Shown here one piece after another: positions 1 through 8,738 of a DNA stretch of 64,000 nt. Made by a program: the position numbers and the translations under genes. The DNA comes from Proteocatella sphenisci DSM 23131 (GTDB taxonomy: Bacteria > Bacillota > Clostridia > Peptostreptococcales > Filifactoraceae), in contig NZ_AUID01000009.1 of NCBI RefSeq assembly GCF_000423525.1, positions 31,414-95,413 of the forward strand, in the 5' to 3' direction. The notes beneath the pieces were generated by a model that made no database searches, was not told the DNA's origin, and saw only the letters and a list, made by a program, of their open reading frames with translations. Within the stretch, counting starts at the first letter, position 1, and every line of letters starts with the position of its first letter.

Positions 1-1408
1 GTATTCCATTTCCTTTTGTATCAGTCATGAACTCTGATCTGTATCCTATAAGACCTCTTGTAGGAATAAGAAACTCTAGTCTTACATAAGTTCCTTTTGA
101 TTGAGTCATGTTTACCATTTCACCTTTTCTTGATCCCAGTTTTTCCATTACAGGTCCCATAAAGTCATTTGGCACATCTATTATAACTCTTTCTATTGGC
201 TCAAGTCGATTACCTTTTTCATCTTTTTTGAAAAGAACTTCCGGTTTAGAAACCTGGAATTCATAACCTTCTCTTCTCATAGTTTCCATAAGAATTGTAA
301 GGTGAAGCTCCCCTCTTCCAGATACTTTAAAAGTATCCGCTGTGTCGGTTTCTTCAACTCTAAGGGCTACATTAGTCTTAAGTTCTTTCATAAGTCTGTC
401 TCTGAGCTGTCTTGAAGTTACAAACTTTCCTTCTCTTCCTGCAAAAGGACTGTCATTTATGCTGAAGGTCATCGCTATTGTTGGCTCCGATATTTTTACG
501 AAAGGAAGGGCCTCTTTTGTAGTTAAATCCGTAATTGTATCACCTATATTTATATTTTCAATACCTGCTATTGCAATTATATTTCCTACATTGGCAGATT
601 CAACTTCTACTCTGTTAAGACCTATATAATCATAGACCTTACCTATTCTTGCCTTATATCCGATTTCAGGATCAGCATAGTTTACAACATACATTTCATT
701 TCCAGTCTTGATAGTTCCTCTTTGTACTTTACCAACTCCGATTCTTCCTACATACTCATTATAGTCTATAGTTGAGATCAGTATCTGAGGAGTACCGTCT
801 AAATCTCCTACCGGTGCAGGTATATGCTCTACTATCTTTTCAAACAGGTCATGCATATTTTCTTTAAGCTGGTCTGGTTCTAATCCAGCTTGGCCCGCTC
901 TGGCTGATGCAAATATAAATGGAGAATCAAGTTGAATTTCGTTTGCATCAAGTTCCATGAATAATTCAAGAACTTCATCTACAACTTCTGCAGGTCTGGC
1001 TTCAGGTCTGTCTACCTTGTTTACGCATATAATTGCAGGCAACTCAAGTTCAAGAGCTTTTTTTAGAACAAACTTTGTTTGAGGCATAGGTCCTTCAAAA
1101 GCGTCAACTACAAGCACAACCCCGTCAACCATCTTGAGAATACGTTCAACTTCTCCCCCAAAATCGGCATGTCCTGGAGTATCTACAATGTTGATTTTCG
1201 TATCTCCATACATTACTGCTGTATTCTTGGAAAGAATTGTAATTCCTCGCTCTCTCTCAAGATCATTTGAATCCATTACTCTTTCATTCACTTCCTGATT
1301 TTGTCTGAAAATATTACTCTGCTTTAAAAGCGAATCTACAAGAGTTGTTTTACCGTGGTCAACGTGCGCTATAATAGCTACATTTCTGATATCATTTCTA
1401 CTACTCAA
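1..1408 (-). CDS. typA: Ribosome-associated GTPase TypA/BipA (C-terminal part missing)
   Basis: Translational GTPase of the elongation-factor superfamily that binds the ribosome and matters under stress and in cold. The reverse strand reads from a TTG start as [20 protein letters not shown], with the P-loop AHVDHGKTT, the switch region [22 protein letters not shown] and NKVD (G1 to G4). EF-Tu-like domain 2 and the start of the EF-G-like C-terminal domains follow. About 469 residues are present of the roughly 600 usual for the family, because the gene runs off the left edge. The TTG start follows an AAGGA site at 9 nt, and the nearby ATG is out of frame and hits a stop. It is divergent from the parvulin gene. 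Confidence 0.95.
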   Translation of the reverse strand, partial: MSSRNDIRNVAIIAHVDHGKTTLVDSLLKQSNIFRQNQEVNERVMDSNDLERERGITILSKNTAVMYGDTKINIVDTPGHADFGGEVERILKMVDGVVLVVDAFEGPMPQTKFVLKKALELELPAIICVNKVDRPEARPAEVVDEVLELFMELDANEIQLDSPFIFASARAGQAGLEPDQLKENMHDLFEKIVEHIPAPVGDLDGTPQILISTIDYNEYVGRIGVGKVQRGTIKTGNEMYVVNYADPEIGYKARIGKVYDYIGLNRVEVESANVGNIIAIAGIENINIGDTITDLTTKEALPFVKISEPTIAMTFSINDSPFAGREGKFVTSRQLRDRLMKELKTNVALRVEETDTADTFKVSGRGELHLTILMETMRREGYEFQVSKPEVLFKKDEKGNRLEPIERVIIDVPNDFMGPVMEKLGSRKGEMVNMTQSKGTYVRLEFLIPTRGLIGYRSEFMTDTKGNGI

Positions 1409-1731
1409 AGTTACACATCCTTCTTTTTTTTTAATAAAAAATTATATATATATTAACAAATTTCATCTGTCTAATTTGCTATTAACTTATATATTATAGC
1501 ACAACAGTTCAACTATTACTATTTTTTTTACTTAATATTTTTGATATTTTTGTTGCAAAATCTATTTTCCTCTATTATTCACAAAAATAATTTCACTTTA
1601 CTATGGAAAAAAGTCCTGTTATTTGGTAACATATAAATAGCACTATAATTATTTTACCAATGATTTCGGATATAAGCTATAAAATAAAACTTTTATCTGC
1701 TTTTATTGAATACAAACCCAAGGAGAAAAAA
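1409..1731. promoter_or_regulatory. Divergent intergenic region between typA and the parvulin gene
   Basis: This 323-bp AT-rich gap holds no convincing gene. On the minus strand an extended -10 box (TGCTATAAT, with TATAAT at 1493-1498) could serve typA, but no good -35 accompanies it. On the plus strand a TATAAT at 1644-1649 with TTTGGT 16 nt upstream could serve the parvulin gene. Both assignments rest on pattern alone. Confidence 0.4.
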
Positions 1732-2475
1732 ATGGAAAATAAAGTACTAGCAAAAGTTGGAAATTACGAAATAACAGATGCAGAGATTGCATTCATGCTT
1801 CAGAGCCTGAATCCACAGGTTGCGTCTCAGTTTATAGGACCAGAAGGAGAGGAAAGACTTCTTCAAGAGATAATAAATCAAAAACTTCTTCTTTGCGAGG
1901 CAGTAGAAAGCAAGTTCGAAGAAAATGAAGATTTTATAGAAGAATTCGCAAAACTTAAAGAAAATTTTCTTTCTCAGTACTCTGTAAAGAAAATATTAGG
2001 AGCAGTTACTGTTTCAGATGAAGAAGCAAAAGAATTCTACGAAGCAAACCCGAATCTTTTCGTTACTCCAGCACAAATAAGAGCAAGTCACATACTTGTA
2101 GCAGAAGAAGATAAAGCTAATGAGCTTTACGCAAAAATCCAATCTGGCGAAAGTTTTGAAGAACTTGCAATAGACAATTCTACATGCCCATCGGGTGTAA
2201 ATGGAGGAGATCTTAATTTCTTCAGCAAAGGACAGATGGTTCCTGAGTTTGAAGATGTAGCATACACACTTGAAATTGGACAGATTTCTGAGCCAGTAAA
2301 GACTCAATTTGGATATCACATAATAAAACTTACTGAAAAGAATGAAGATCAGCAGCATTCTTTCGAAGAAGTTCTTCCAAATATAATTCAAAATCTTACA
2401 GCGCAAAAGCAAAACGAAACATACTTTGCTCATATAGAAGCACTTAGAACAAAATATACAATAGAGCAGTTATAA
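1732..2475 (+). CDS. Parvulin-type peptidyl-prolyl cis-trans isomerase, cytoplasmic
   Basis: Predicted foldase that isomerises prolyl peptide bonds. The C-terminal half (about residues 110-220) is a PpiC/parvulin domain: RASHILVAEEDKA, the NGGDLNFFSKGQMVPEFEDVA stretch and TQFGYHIIKL are hallmark segments. The N-terminal 100 residues resemble the SurA/PrsA chaperone helix bundle (LAKVGNYEITDAEI). There is no signal peptide or lipobox, so unlike PrsA it should stay in the cytoplasm. The start at 1732 was chosen because AAGGAG lies just upstream. A further ATG at 1660 would add 24 residues unlike the family. It is monocistronic, with its own terminator. Confidence 0.88.
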   Translation: MENKVLAKVGNYEITDAEIAFMLQSLNPQVASQFIGPEGEERLLQEIINQKLLLCEAVESKFEENEDFIEEFAKLKENFLSQYSVKKILGAVTVSDEEAKEFYEANPNLFVTPAQIRASHILVAEEDKANELYAKIQSGESFEELAIDNSTCPSGVNGGDLNFFSKGQMVPEFEDVAYTLEIGQISEPVKTQFGYHIIKLTEKNEDQQHSFEEVLPNIIQNLTAQKQNETYFAHIEALRTKYTIEQL

Positions 2476-2485
2476 TAAAACCTTC

Positions 2486-2525
2486 AAAAGCATGGCCCAG
2501 GGCAACCTGAGCCATGCTTTTTTTG
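2486..2525 (+). terminator. Intrinsic terminator of the parvulin gene
   Basis: AAAAGCATGGC pairs with GCCATGCTTTT. A second stem, CAGG/CCTG, closes the loop, and a run of T residues follows directly after the hairpin. Confidence 0.92.
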
Positions 2526-2533
2526 ATTCTGTA

Positions 2534-2562
2534 TTGATTTTTTTTTTTAGCTGTGATAGTAT
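2534..2562 (+). promoter_or_regulatory. Probable promoter of lysC
   Basis: TTGATT at 2534-2539 and TAGTAT at 2557-2562 are separated by 17 nt, just after the preceding terminator. The short leader contains a small CGAGTA/TACTCG stem around 2575-2600. Confidence 0.6.
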
Positions 2563-2634
2563 GTATTAGTCTCACGAGTACACATGTGTTTTACTCGCAA
2601 ACAAAACAAAGGAAATCATAAAGAGGTGCGAATT

Positions 2635-3840
2635 ATGAGCTTAATAGTACAGAAATTTGGTGGCTCTTCTGTCGCCGACAAAGATAGGATTTTTAATGTT
2701 GCAAACATTGCAACACAGGCTTTTTCTGAGGGAAACGATGTAATCGTAGTACTTTCAGCTCAAGGAGATACAACAGATGATCTTCTTGCTAAAGCAGGCG
2801 AAATAAACTCCAACCCAACGACGCGCGAGATGGATATGCTGCTTTCAACAGGCGAGCAAATTTCTATCTCACTGCTTGCAATGGCTATACAGGCGCTTGG
2901 TTTTCCAGTAGTTTCACTCACCGGATGGCAGATAGGCCTGAGAACAGATTCAAACCATTCCGCAGCAAGAATTAAAAGCCTTACAAATACTCGAATACAA
3001 GAAGAACTATCAAATAGAAAAATAGTTATAGTTGCCGGCTTTCAGGGTATAAACAAGTCATATGATATAACCACGCTTGGAAGAGGCGGAAGCGACACTA
3101 CAGCAGTGGCACTGGCTGCTCAGCTAAGAGCCGACCTGTGCCAGATATACACAGATGTAGATGGGATTTACACCGCAGATCCAAGAAAAATCAAAAATGC
3201 AAAAAAACTTGATCATATTTCATATGACGAAATGATTGAGCTTGCAACAATGGGGGCTCAGGTATTGCACAATCGCTCTATTGATCTCGCAAAAAGATAT
3301 AATGTCAATTTGGAAGTATTATCTAGCTTTTCAAGACTTCCAGGAACAATAGTAAAGGAGAATGACCAAATGGAAAAGATGTTAGTAAGAGGAATAGCTA
3401 AAGATGAGGATGTTGCAGTAATAGAACTTATAGATGTAAAAGACATCCCCGGGATAGCTTTTAAGGTTTTTTCTCTGATAGCCAATAAAAAAATAAGCGT
3501 AGATATGATACTTCAGTCTACAGGAAGAAACGGAAACCGTGACATCAGCTTTACAATCTCAAAGAGTAACGTAGAAAATGCCGTAAAGGCACTCGATGAA
3601 CTCAAGCCCATATTAGGCTTTACTGAAGTATCAGTTAATGAAGATGTCGCTAAAATTTCTCTGGTAGGAACAGGCATGATAAACAATGCCGGTATAGCTG
3701 CCGGAATGTTTGAAGCTCTTTCTAACTCTGACATAAATATCCAGATGATATCTTCATCAGAGATTAAAATATCTATCCTTATAGACAAAAAAAACGCCGA
3801 CAGAGCCGTTCAGGCCATACACGATCATTTCTTCGATTAA
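2635..3840 (+). CDS. lysC: Aspartate kinase (aspartokinase)
   Basis: Phosphorylates aspartate with ATP, the first step to lysine, threonine, methionine and diaminopimelate. The N-terminal kinase domain opens with LIVQKFGGSSVAD and contains the TLGRGGSDTTAVALAA and IYTDVDGIYTADPR segments. The C-terminal third (from about residue 260) carries two ACT domains for feedback regulation. At 401 residues it is a normal monofunctional enzyme. The start at 2635 follows AAGAGGTG; a further ATG at 2584 adds only unlikely residues. The leader is too short for a lysine riboswitch, so control is probably allosteric. Which end product inhibits it cannot be read from the sequence. Confidence 0.95.
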   Translation: MSLIVQKFGGSSVADKDRIFNVANIATQAFSEGNDVIVVLSAQGDTTDDLLAKAGEINSNPTTREMDMLLSTGEQISISLLAMAIQALGFPVVSLTGWQIGLRTDSNHSAARIKSLTNTRIQEELSNRKIVIVAGFQGINKSYDITTLGRGGSDTTAVALAAQLRADLCQIYTDVDGIYTADPRKIKNAKKLDHISYDEMIELATMGAQVLHNRSIDLAKRYNVNLEVLSSFSRLPGTIVKENDQMEKMLVRGIAKDEDVAVIELIDVKDIPGIAFKVFSLIANKKISVDMILQSTGRNGNRDISFTISKSNVENAVKALDELKPILGFTEVSVNEDVAKISLVGTGMINNAGIAAGMFEALSNSDINIQMISSSEIKISILIDKKNADRAVQAIHDHFFD

Positions 3841-3871
3841 AAAACAATAGTTTACCCTGCAAATTAAAAAT

Positions 3872-3914
3872 AGAGATTCCATGGCTTTTTTATAGCTCAG
3901 AGGAATCTCTTTTT
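3872..3914. terminator. Terminator between lysC and the converging DHHW gene
   Basis: AGAGATTCC pairs with GGAATCTCT, with an inner GGCT/AGCT helix and a T run on the plus strand. It may also serve the converging minus-strand operon, although the T run there is weaker. Confidence 0.85.
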
Positions 3915-3936
3915 GATTTATATATTTTATTTCATC

Positions 3937-5133
3937 TTACTCAATAGTCCTTATGCTCCTGAAAACATAAAGAACTAGATCTGGTTTGTATTCAAGTGCG
4001 TATTCTTCTACCGATTTGTCCTTATAATACCTCATGTCCAGCATTCTGGTCTCCGATGCCATTGTAGACATAAAAGCAGAGAAAGGAATGCCAAACGAAT
4101 CTTTTACTATAAGCAGTTTCAAATCGTTAACACTGCGTTTATTTTCTATTATCACTTCTGGATAATCTGCTCCAAAATATGATACATATCGGTTTGTGAA
4201 TATATCTCTGTCCTTAAGTATATCGTTGTTTATAATAGCCTCAGTAAAATCTCCCTCAAATTTATCGGTACTGTCCTTCTTTTTTATCGTGACGCTGTAG
4301 TCAGTTTCAAATTTAGGAGTCACAAGCGTAAAATCATCAACTCCGCTGTAGTATTTTCCCACTCGCCTTCCTTGAGAACCAAGAAAGTTGTTTTCATAAT
4401 AATCCGTTTTGTAATTGCCCAAATTTGTATAAAAACCATCAGGATCCATGTCTATATCAAATAAAGTTTTTATCTTTTCAACTGTCCTGCCAACGCCCCA
4501 AAAAGCAGTCTCTATCCTCCAGTGATGATCCGTATCATAAAACAGCCTGCTCTTGTCAATACCGGCATCATCAAGCAGATTTCTCAGATCTATGGTATCT
4601 ACTCCCGAATTTCTAAGACCCGCTACTATCTTATCTGAGTTCTCATTAGAATAATCTGTAACGGCAGGATTTATTTTAGTAAATCCTTTGATGTATTTTA
4701 TGGGAGTCTGAACATACAAAAGATCTATGTTGTTTTTCTCCAGTGCTTTGCTCAGTGATACTATTTCATTAACAGCCAATTCATTGTCTTCTTTAAATGA
4801 AGAAAAATGAAGCTTTCCACCATTGTCCTTTATTATGTTATAAGAAGTGTCTACGTCTATTATATATTGCCTGTCAACAAAGCGTTCTGTCATACCATAC
4901 AGATTTATAAAGTTGTTCTGACCAACCAAATTTGAAGAAAATCCATTTTCTATTCCTCCTGTGATACCCTTCATCAGTCCATTTATTCCATGACTTGAAG
5001 CCCCTACATCTCTTATGGATATATAAGTATCCTTTGCAACACTTACAGAATTTACTGTTATGCTGAGGAGTCCTGTTATACCGATAAAAGCGAAAAATGC
5101 TGCTACAGCCGCTCTTTTAAGTGTAATCTTCAT
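3937..5133 (-). CDS. DHHW/AlgJ-AlgX-like SGNH protein, partner of the MBOAT acyltransferase
   Basis: Predicted extracytoplasmic esterase or acetyltransferase that modifies a cell-surface polymer. One N-terminal membrane segment (about residues 8-30) is followed by an SGNH-like domain. The DTDHHW motif (near residue 200) is the signature of the DHHW family, and VKDSFGIPF resembles the catalytic serine block. At 398 residues it is full length. It lies 12 nt downstream of the MBOAT gene and is clearly co-transcribed with it. In related AlgI/AlgJ-type pairs the membrane protein passes an acetyl group outward and the SGNH protein handles the transfer. The polymer acted on is unknown. Confidence 0.82.
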   Translation of the reverse strand: MKITLKRAAVAAFFAFIGITGLLSITVNSVSVAKDTYISIRDVGASSHGINGLMKGITGGIENGFSSNLVGQNNFINLYGMTERFVDRQYIIDVDTSYNIIKDNGGKLHFSSFKEDNELAVNEIVSLSKALEKNNIDLLYVQTPIKYIKGFTKINPAVTDYSNENSDKIVAGLRNSGVDTIDLRNLLDDAGIDKSRLFYDTDHHWRIETAFWGVGRTVEKIKTLFDIDMDPDGFYTNLGNYKTDYYENNFLGSQGRRVGKYYSGVDDFTLVTPKFETDYSVTIKKKDSTDKFEGDFTEAIINNDILKDRDIFTNRYVSYFGADYPEVIIENKRSVNDLKLLIVKDSFGIPFSAFMSTMASETRMLDMRYYKDKSVEEYALEYKPDLVLYVFRSIRTIE

Positions 5134-5145
5134 ATGTGCTCCTCA

Positions 5146-6570
5146 CTAAAAGTTGAAATATATAAATGGGTTGTAGGTGCCTTTTATAAGATAGGCTGCA
5201 GATACCATAAAAAGTAGCGTCAAGACCGATATAAAGCTTATCTCCATAGCGATTACATTTTCTCCAGCATTTTGCCTTTTATGATACCGACTCATTGCCA
5301 TTGATATCAGTGGGAAACAGGCAATTATACCTGCAACATATACAAACCTGTAGTCATGCAAATAAAGCATAGCAATTGGCTCTAAAGCGAATTGTCCATT
5401 CATGGCAAACATAGATTTGATAAAATCTACAGCATAAGTTATGCTCTCAGACCTAAACAACACCCAGCCAAATATCACAATTGTCATTGTATATATGTGT
5501 CCCAAAACCTTACTCTTTTGAAGAATTTTTTCAAGTCCGGTAAATTTTTCTATTATTATAAATGTGCCAAAATATATACCCCATACTATAAATGTCCAGT
5601 TGGCTCCATGCCATATTCCCGTACAAAGCCATACAACAGCAATATTTCTCAGCTGTATGAGTTTGCCGCCTCTGCTTCCTCCAAGTGGAATATAAACATA
5701 ATCCCTGAACCAGCTTCCAAGCGATATATGCCACCTTCTCCAGAAATCAGAAATAGATTTTGCCATATAAGGGTGATTAAAGTTTTCCGGAAAATGAAAT
5801 CCAAACAACTTTCCAAGCCCTATTGCCATGTCTGAATATCCTGAAAAATCAAAGTAAATTTGCAGAGTATATGCAATTGCTCCCATCCATGCAAGCATTA
5901 GAGAAACCGAGTCAGCCGGGAAGCTGTATGCCTTGTCTGCTATAAGTGCAAACTGATTTGCAAGTATGACTTTTTTGGCTATACCAAGTATAAATCTTGA
6001 TGTCCCTTGAACAAAATCATCTTCTGTAGCATTTCTTTGCCTTAGTTCCTTGGCTATAGTTTCATATCTTACTATAGGCCCTGCTATAAGTTGAGGGAAA
6101 AATGAAATATAAAGTCCTACATCAAAAGGGTTTTTAAAAGCTTCAGCTTTTTTTCTGTGGACATCTATAACATAAGAAATCCCCTGAAATGTAAAAAATG
6201 ATATTCCTATAGGAAGGGCAATATGAGGCACGCCAAGCTCCAGAGAAAATAAGGAATTTAAATTACCTACTATAAATCCCGCATATTTGAATACCGCAAG
6301 CAGTCCAAGATTGAATGAAAGCATTAAAATAAGTATATATTTCTTTTTGTCATGACTATAATCCAATTCAATTTCACGCGCAAACCAATAATTGGCAAGT
6401 ATGCACCCTGCCATTACAAAAACGAACAGTGGTTCTCCCCATGCATAAAATATAAGGCTAAAAACCAGAAGCAGCCTGTTTCTTTTTGAATGCTCCTTAG
6501 TAAAGCGATAGTATAACAAGATGAGAAGGGGAAGAAAAAAGAATAAGAAAAATGTGCTCGAAAAAAGCAT
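5146..6570 (-). CDS. MBOAT-family membrane O-acyltransferase (AlgI-like)
   Basis: Polytopic membrane enzyme of the MBOAT family, probably moving acetyl groups from the cytoplasm to a surface polysaccharide or wall polymer. Hydrophobic segments run along the whole protein. The family core is present: FFPQLIAGPIVRYE, QIYFDFSGYSDMAIGLGKLFGF, ISDFWRRWHISLGSWFRDYV and WHGANWTFIVWG, which includes the conserved histidines. The start at 6570 sits 6 nt after GGAG; a TTG one codon upstream is less likely. It is followed at 12 nt by its DHHW partner and preceded at 30 nt by the sirtuin gene, so all three may share a transcript. Confidence 0.9.
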   Translation of the reverse strand: MLFSSTFFLFFFLPLLILLYYRFTKEHSKRNRLLLVFSLIFYAWGEPLFVFVMAGCILANYWFAREIELDYSHDKKKYILILMLSFNLGLLAVFKYAGFIVGNLNSLFSLELGVPHIALPIGISFFTFQGISYVIDVHRKKAEAFKNPFDVGLYISFFPQLIAGPIVRYETIAKELRQRNATEDDFVQGTSRFILGIAKKVILANQFALIADKAYSFPADSVSLMLAWMGAIAYTLQIYFDFSGYSDMAIGLGKLFGFHFPENFNHPYMAKSISDFWRRWHISLGSWFRDYVYIPLGGSRGGKLIQLRNIAVVWLCTGIWHGANWTFIVWGIYFGTFIIIEKFTGLEKILQKSKVLGHIYTMTIVIFGWVLFRSESITYAVDFIKSMFAMNGQFALEPIAMLYLHDYRFVYVAGIIACFPLISMAMSRYHKRQNAGENVIAMEISFISVLTLLFMVSAAYLIKGTYNPFIYFNF

Positions 6571-6600
6571 CAAAGTCTCCTCTCAAATGATTATATTTTT

Positions 6601-7320
6601 TTATAAAAAATTTTTAAATACCTGTCCGATTTTATTATCAATGACAAGCGATGCCCTGCAGTTTTTACTCGTAGAGCCTTTGTTTATAAGCACCAGATCC
6701 TTGCCCGAAAAATAATCCACAAGACTGGCAGCTGGGTATACTCCAAGAGAAGTCCCTCCAATTATGAGCATATCCGCTCTTGATATATGCTTTACTGCCT
6801 GTTCTACAATTTCATTGTCAAGCCCTTCCTGATAAAGTACTACGTCAGGCTTGATTACTCCACCACATTCACAACGTGGTACATCTTTAGTCCCAAGTAT
6901 ATAGGTAATATCATAAAATTTGCTGCATTTCATACAGTAGTTTCTGTGAACCGAACCATGAAGCTCCAGCACATTTTTACTTCCAGATTTTTGATGAAGG
7001 TTATCTATATTTTGAGTAACTATGGCCTTGAGCTTTCCCTTTTTCTCAAGCTCAGAAAGCGCAATATGTGCATAGTTTGGCTTCGCATCAGGAAAAATCA
7101 TCTTATCTCTGTAAAACCTGTAAAATTCCAAAGTGTTTTTCATAAAAAAATCATGAGACAATATTGTTTCTGGAGGATACTTGTATTTTTGACTATAAAG
7201 ACCGTCTATACTCCTAAAATCAGATATTCCACTCTCTGTCGAAACTCCCGCACCTCCAAAAAATACTATGTTGTCACAATGCGAAACAAGCTCAATAAAT
7301 TTTTCAATTGATGAATCCAA
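6601..7320 (-). CDS. cobB: NAD-dependent protein deacylase, sirtuin family
   Basis: Sir2 family enzyme that removes acyl groups from lysine side chains using NAD. Visible motifs are FFGGAGVSTESGISDFRS (NAD site), TQNIDNLHQ, the catalytic histidine in LELHGSVHRN, a zinc site formed by CMKC and CEC, and GGTSLGVYPA. The length of about 239 residues is normal. The TTG at 7320 was chosen because AGGAG lies 8 nt upstream. The GTG at 7329 abuts that site too closely. It is the first gene of a possible operon with the MBOAT and DHHW genes. Whether it acts on acetyl or other acyl marks is not decided by the sequence. Confidence 0.92.
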   Translation of the reverse strand: MDSSIEKFIELVSHCDNIVFFGGAGVSTESGISDFRSIDGLYSQKYKYPPETILSHDFFMKNTLEFYRFYRDKMIFPDAKPNYAHIALSELEKKGKLKAIVTQNIDNLHQKSGSKNVLELHGSVHRNYCMKCSKFYDITYILGTKDVPRCECGGVIKPDVVLYQEGLDNEIVEQAVKHISRADMLIIGGTSLGVYPAASLVDYFSGKDLVLINKGSTSKNCRASLVIDNKIGQVFKNFL

Positions 7321-7344
7321 AGTTATCACTCCTGACTTAAATTA

Positions 7345-7378
7345 TAAAAAAGTCACACCTTCTATTTGAAGTGTGACT
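7345..7378 (-). terminator. Terminator of the infC-rpmI-rplT operon
   Basis: On the minus strand AGTCACAC pairs with GTGTGACT (inner TTC/GAA), followed by TTTTTT. It lies directly after rplT. Confidence 0.92.
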
Positions 7379-7404
7379 ACTTTACGTGTTTATATACAAA
7401 CTAC

Positions 7405-7761
7405 TTATTGTATTGCTTTCTTTGCTGTTTCAACGATCTGTGCAAATCCTGCTGGATCGTGGATAGCCATTTCTGAAAGCATTTTTCTATTTATAGTTAT
7501 GTTTGACTTCTTAAGTCCATTCATGAATTTTGAATAACTTAGTCCGTGCATTCTTGTTCCTGCGTTTATTCTTGCAATCCAAAGTTTTCTGAAATCTCTC
7601 TTCTTAAGTTTTCTTCCTTTGTATGCGTGAGCTAGTGCCTTCATTACGAATTCGTTAGCTGGTCTGTAAAGTTTACTTCTTGATCCTCTGAAACCTTTTG
7701 CAAGCTTCAGTATTTTCTTATGCTTTTTACGTGCATTTAGTGCTCTTTTAACTCTTGCCAT
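7405..7761 (-). CDS. rplT: 50S ribosomal protein L20
   Basis: Binds 23S rRNA early in 50S assembly. The 118 residues match the family throughout ([34 protein letters not shown], the [17 protein letters not shown] stretch). In Firmicutes L20 represses its own operon by binding the leader upstream of infC, and a candidate for that leader is visible at 8561-8692. It is the last gene of infC-rpmI-rplT. Confidence 0.98.
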   Translation of the reverse strand: MARVKRALNARKKHKKILKLAKGFRGSRSKLYRPANEFVMKALAHAYKGRKLKKRDFRKLWIARINAGTRMHGLSYSKFMNGLKKSNITINRKMLSEMAIHDPAGFAQIVETAKKAIQ

Positions 7762-7781
7762 TTATCTATACCTCCTTCTTT

Positions 7782-7979
7782 TTATATATATGGTAATAAT
7801 CTTGCAATTCTAGACTGATCGCCTTTTGACATTATAGCTGATTTTCTAAGTTTTCTCTTAGTATTAGAACTTTTCTTTGTTAAGATATGTCTTTTGTAGG
7901 CTTTTGATCTCTTTAATTTTCCGCTTCCTGTTGCTCTGAATCTCTTCGCAGCTCCACGGTGAGTTTTCATCTTAGGCAT
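7782..7979 (-). CDS. rpmI: 50S ribosomal protein L35
   Basis: Small basic protein of 65 residues beginning [20 protein letters not shown], typical of L35. It sits 20 nt upstream of rplT and 17 nt downstream of infC, in the order found across Firmicutes. Confidence 0.98.
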   Translation of the reverse strand: MPKMKTHRGAAKRFRATGSGKLKRSKAYKRHILTKKSSNTKRKLRKSAIMSKGDQSRIARLLPYI

Positions 7980-7996
7980 AACTGTATCCTCCTCGC

Positions 7997-8509
7997 TTAA
8001 ATTTTCTTTGGTTCCATCATCAGTACCAAGCTGTTTCCTTCAAATTTAGGATCCTTATCAGGAACTCCCGATTCTCCAACCAGCTCGATAAATTTATTAA
8101 TAACTTGGTATCCTATCTCCTTGTGTCCAAGCTCACGGCCTCTGAATCTAACAGCTACCTTTACTTTGTCACCATCTTCCAAGAATCTACAAGTCATTTT
8201 CGCTTTAGTTTTAAGGTCGTTCATTTCAATTACTGGTCTCAGTCTTATCTCTTTAACTACAACTACTTTTTGTTTCTTCTTTGATTCTTTTTCTTTTTTT
8301 GCTGCCTCGTATTTGAATTTACCCAAATCCATAATCTTACATACCGGTGGTACTGCATTTGGGGATATCTTTACAAGGTCAAGATTTTTCTGACTAGCCA
8401 TCAATTGAGCGTCCTTGGTTGGTACTACTCCAAGCTGCAGCCCATTCTCGTCAATAAGTCTTACTTCCTTATCACGAATTTGCTCATTAATTTGTTGTTC
8501 TTTAATAAT
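7997..8509 (-). CDS. infC: Translation initiation factor IF-3 (ATT start)
   Basis: IF-3 binds the 30S subunit and checks start codon and initiator tRNA. An ATG at 8404 would give only 135 residues and cut off the conserved N-domain. Reading upstream in frame gives [20 protein letters not shown], the canonical IF-3 N-terminus, with two tandem ATT codons (8509-8504) placed 5 and 8 nt after GGAGGT. No ATG, GTG or TTG is available there. An ATT or other rare start is the classic basis of infC autoregulation, because IF-3 itself discriminates against it. With the first ATT the protein is 170 residues, the normal length. Confidence 0.93.
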   Translation of the reverse strand: MIKEQQINEQIRDKEVRLIDENGLQLGVVPTKDAQLMASQKNLDLVKISPNAVPPVCKIMDLGKFKYEAAKKEKESKKKQKVVVVKEIRLRPVIEMNDLKTKAKMTCRFLEDGDKVKVAVRFRGRELGHKEIGYQVINKFIELVGESGVPDKDPKFEGNSLVLMMEPKKI

Positions 8510-8560
8510 TTTTCACCTCCAAATTTTTCATGCTCAGCTTTGTTATCTTTTCTATATTAT

Positions 8561-8692
8561 TAAAAAAGGGCGAATAGTATATACTATCCGCCCAAAATTA
8601 TAATCTTAAATACTGCACAATTTTAAAATTAATCTTGTAAACCCTATAAACTTAAAGCAATAAGGTGAGAAGCGGTCTTCTACTTAATCAAC
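8561..8692 (-). promoter_or_regulatory. Leader and attenuator of the infC operon (L20-type leader)
   Basis: The leader of roughly 185 nt, from the promoter at 8700-8728 to infC, contains a conserved-looking block (CTTCTCACC, then TTGCTTTAAGTTTATAGGG). It then has a clear intrinsic terminator: GGGCG...CGCCC plus ATAGTAT/ATACTAT, followed by TTTTTT (8561-8593). This is the arrangement of Firmicute L20 leaders, where excess L20 favours the terminator. Assignment to the L20 leader family is from memory of its form, not from a covariance model. Confidence 0.7.
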
Positions 8693-8699
8693 ATTGATA

Positions 8700-8728
8700 A
8701 TTATACATGTATTATCCATATATGTCAA
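8700..8728 (-). promoter_or_regulatory. Promoter of the infC-rpmI-rplT operon
   Basis: On the minus strand TTGACA (8728-8723) and TATAAT (8705-8700) are separated by exactly 17 nt, a full consensus housekeeping promoter. Confidence 0.85.
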
Positions 8729-8738
8729 TGCCTTGTCT

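Noticed and set aside
2014..2433. Long minus-strand ORF opposite the parvulin gene
   Set aside because: No ribosome-binding site and no recognisable domain; its cysteine- and phenylalanine-rich translation is typical of a frame opposite a real gene.
2621..2640. AAGAGGTGCGAA before lysC resembles the start of a lysine riboswitch
   Set aside because: The coding region begins only a few bases later, so there is no room for the riboswitch; the match is the ribosome-binding site.
6787..7311. 174-codon plus-strand ORF opposite the sirtuin gene
   Set aside because: The opposite strand encodes a complete sirtuin with all motifs; this ORF is its shadow.
7997..8404. Short infC from the internal ATG
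   Set aside because: It would lack the conserved IF-3 N-domain, which is encoded upstream in the same frame.
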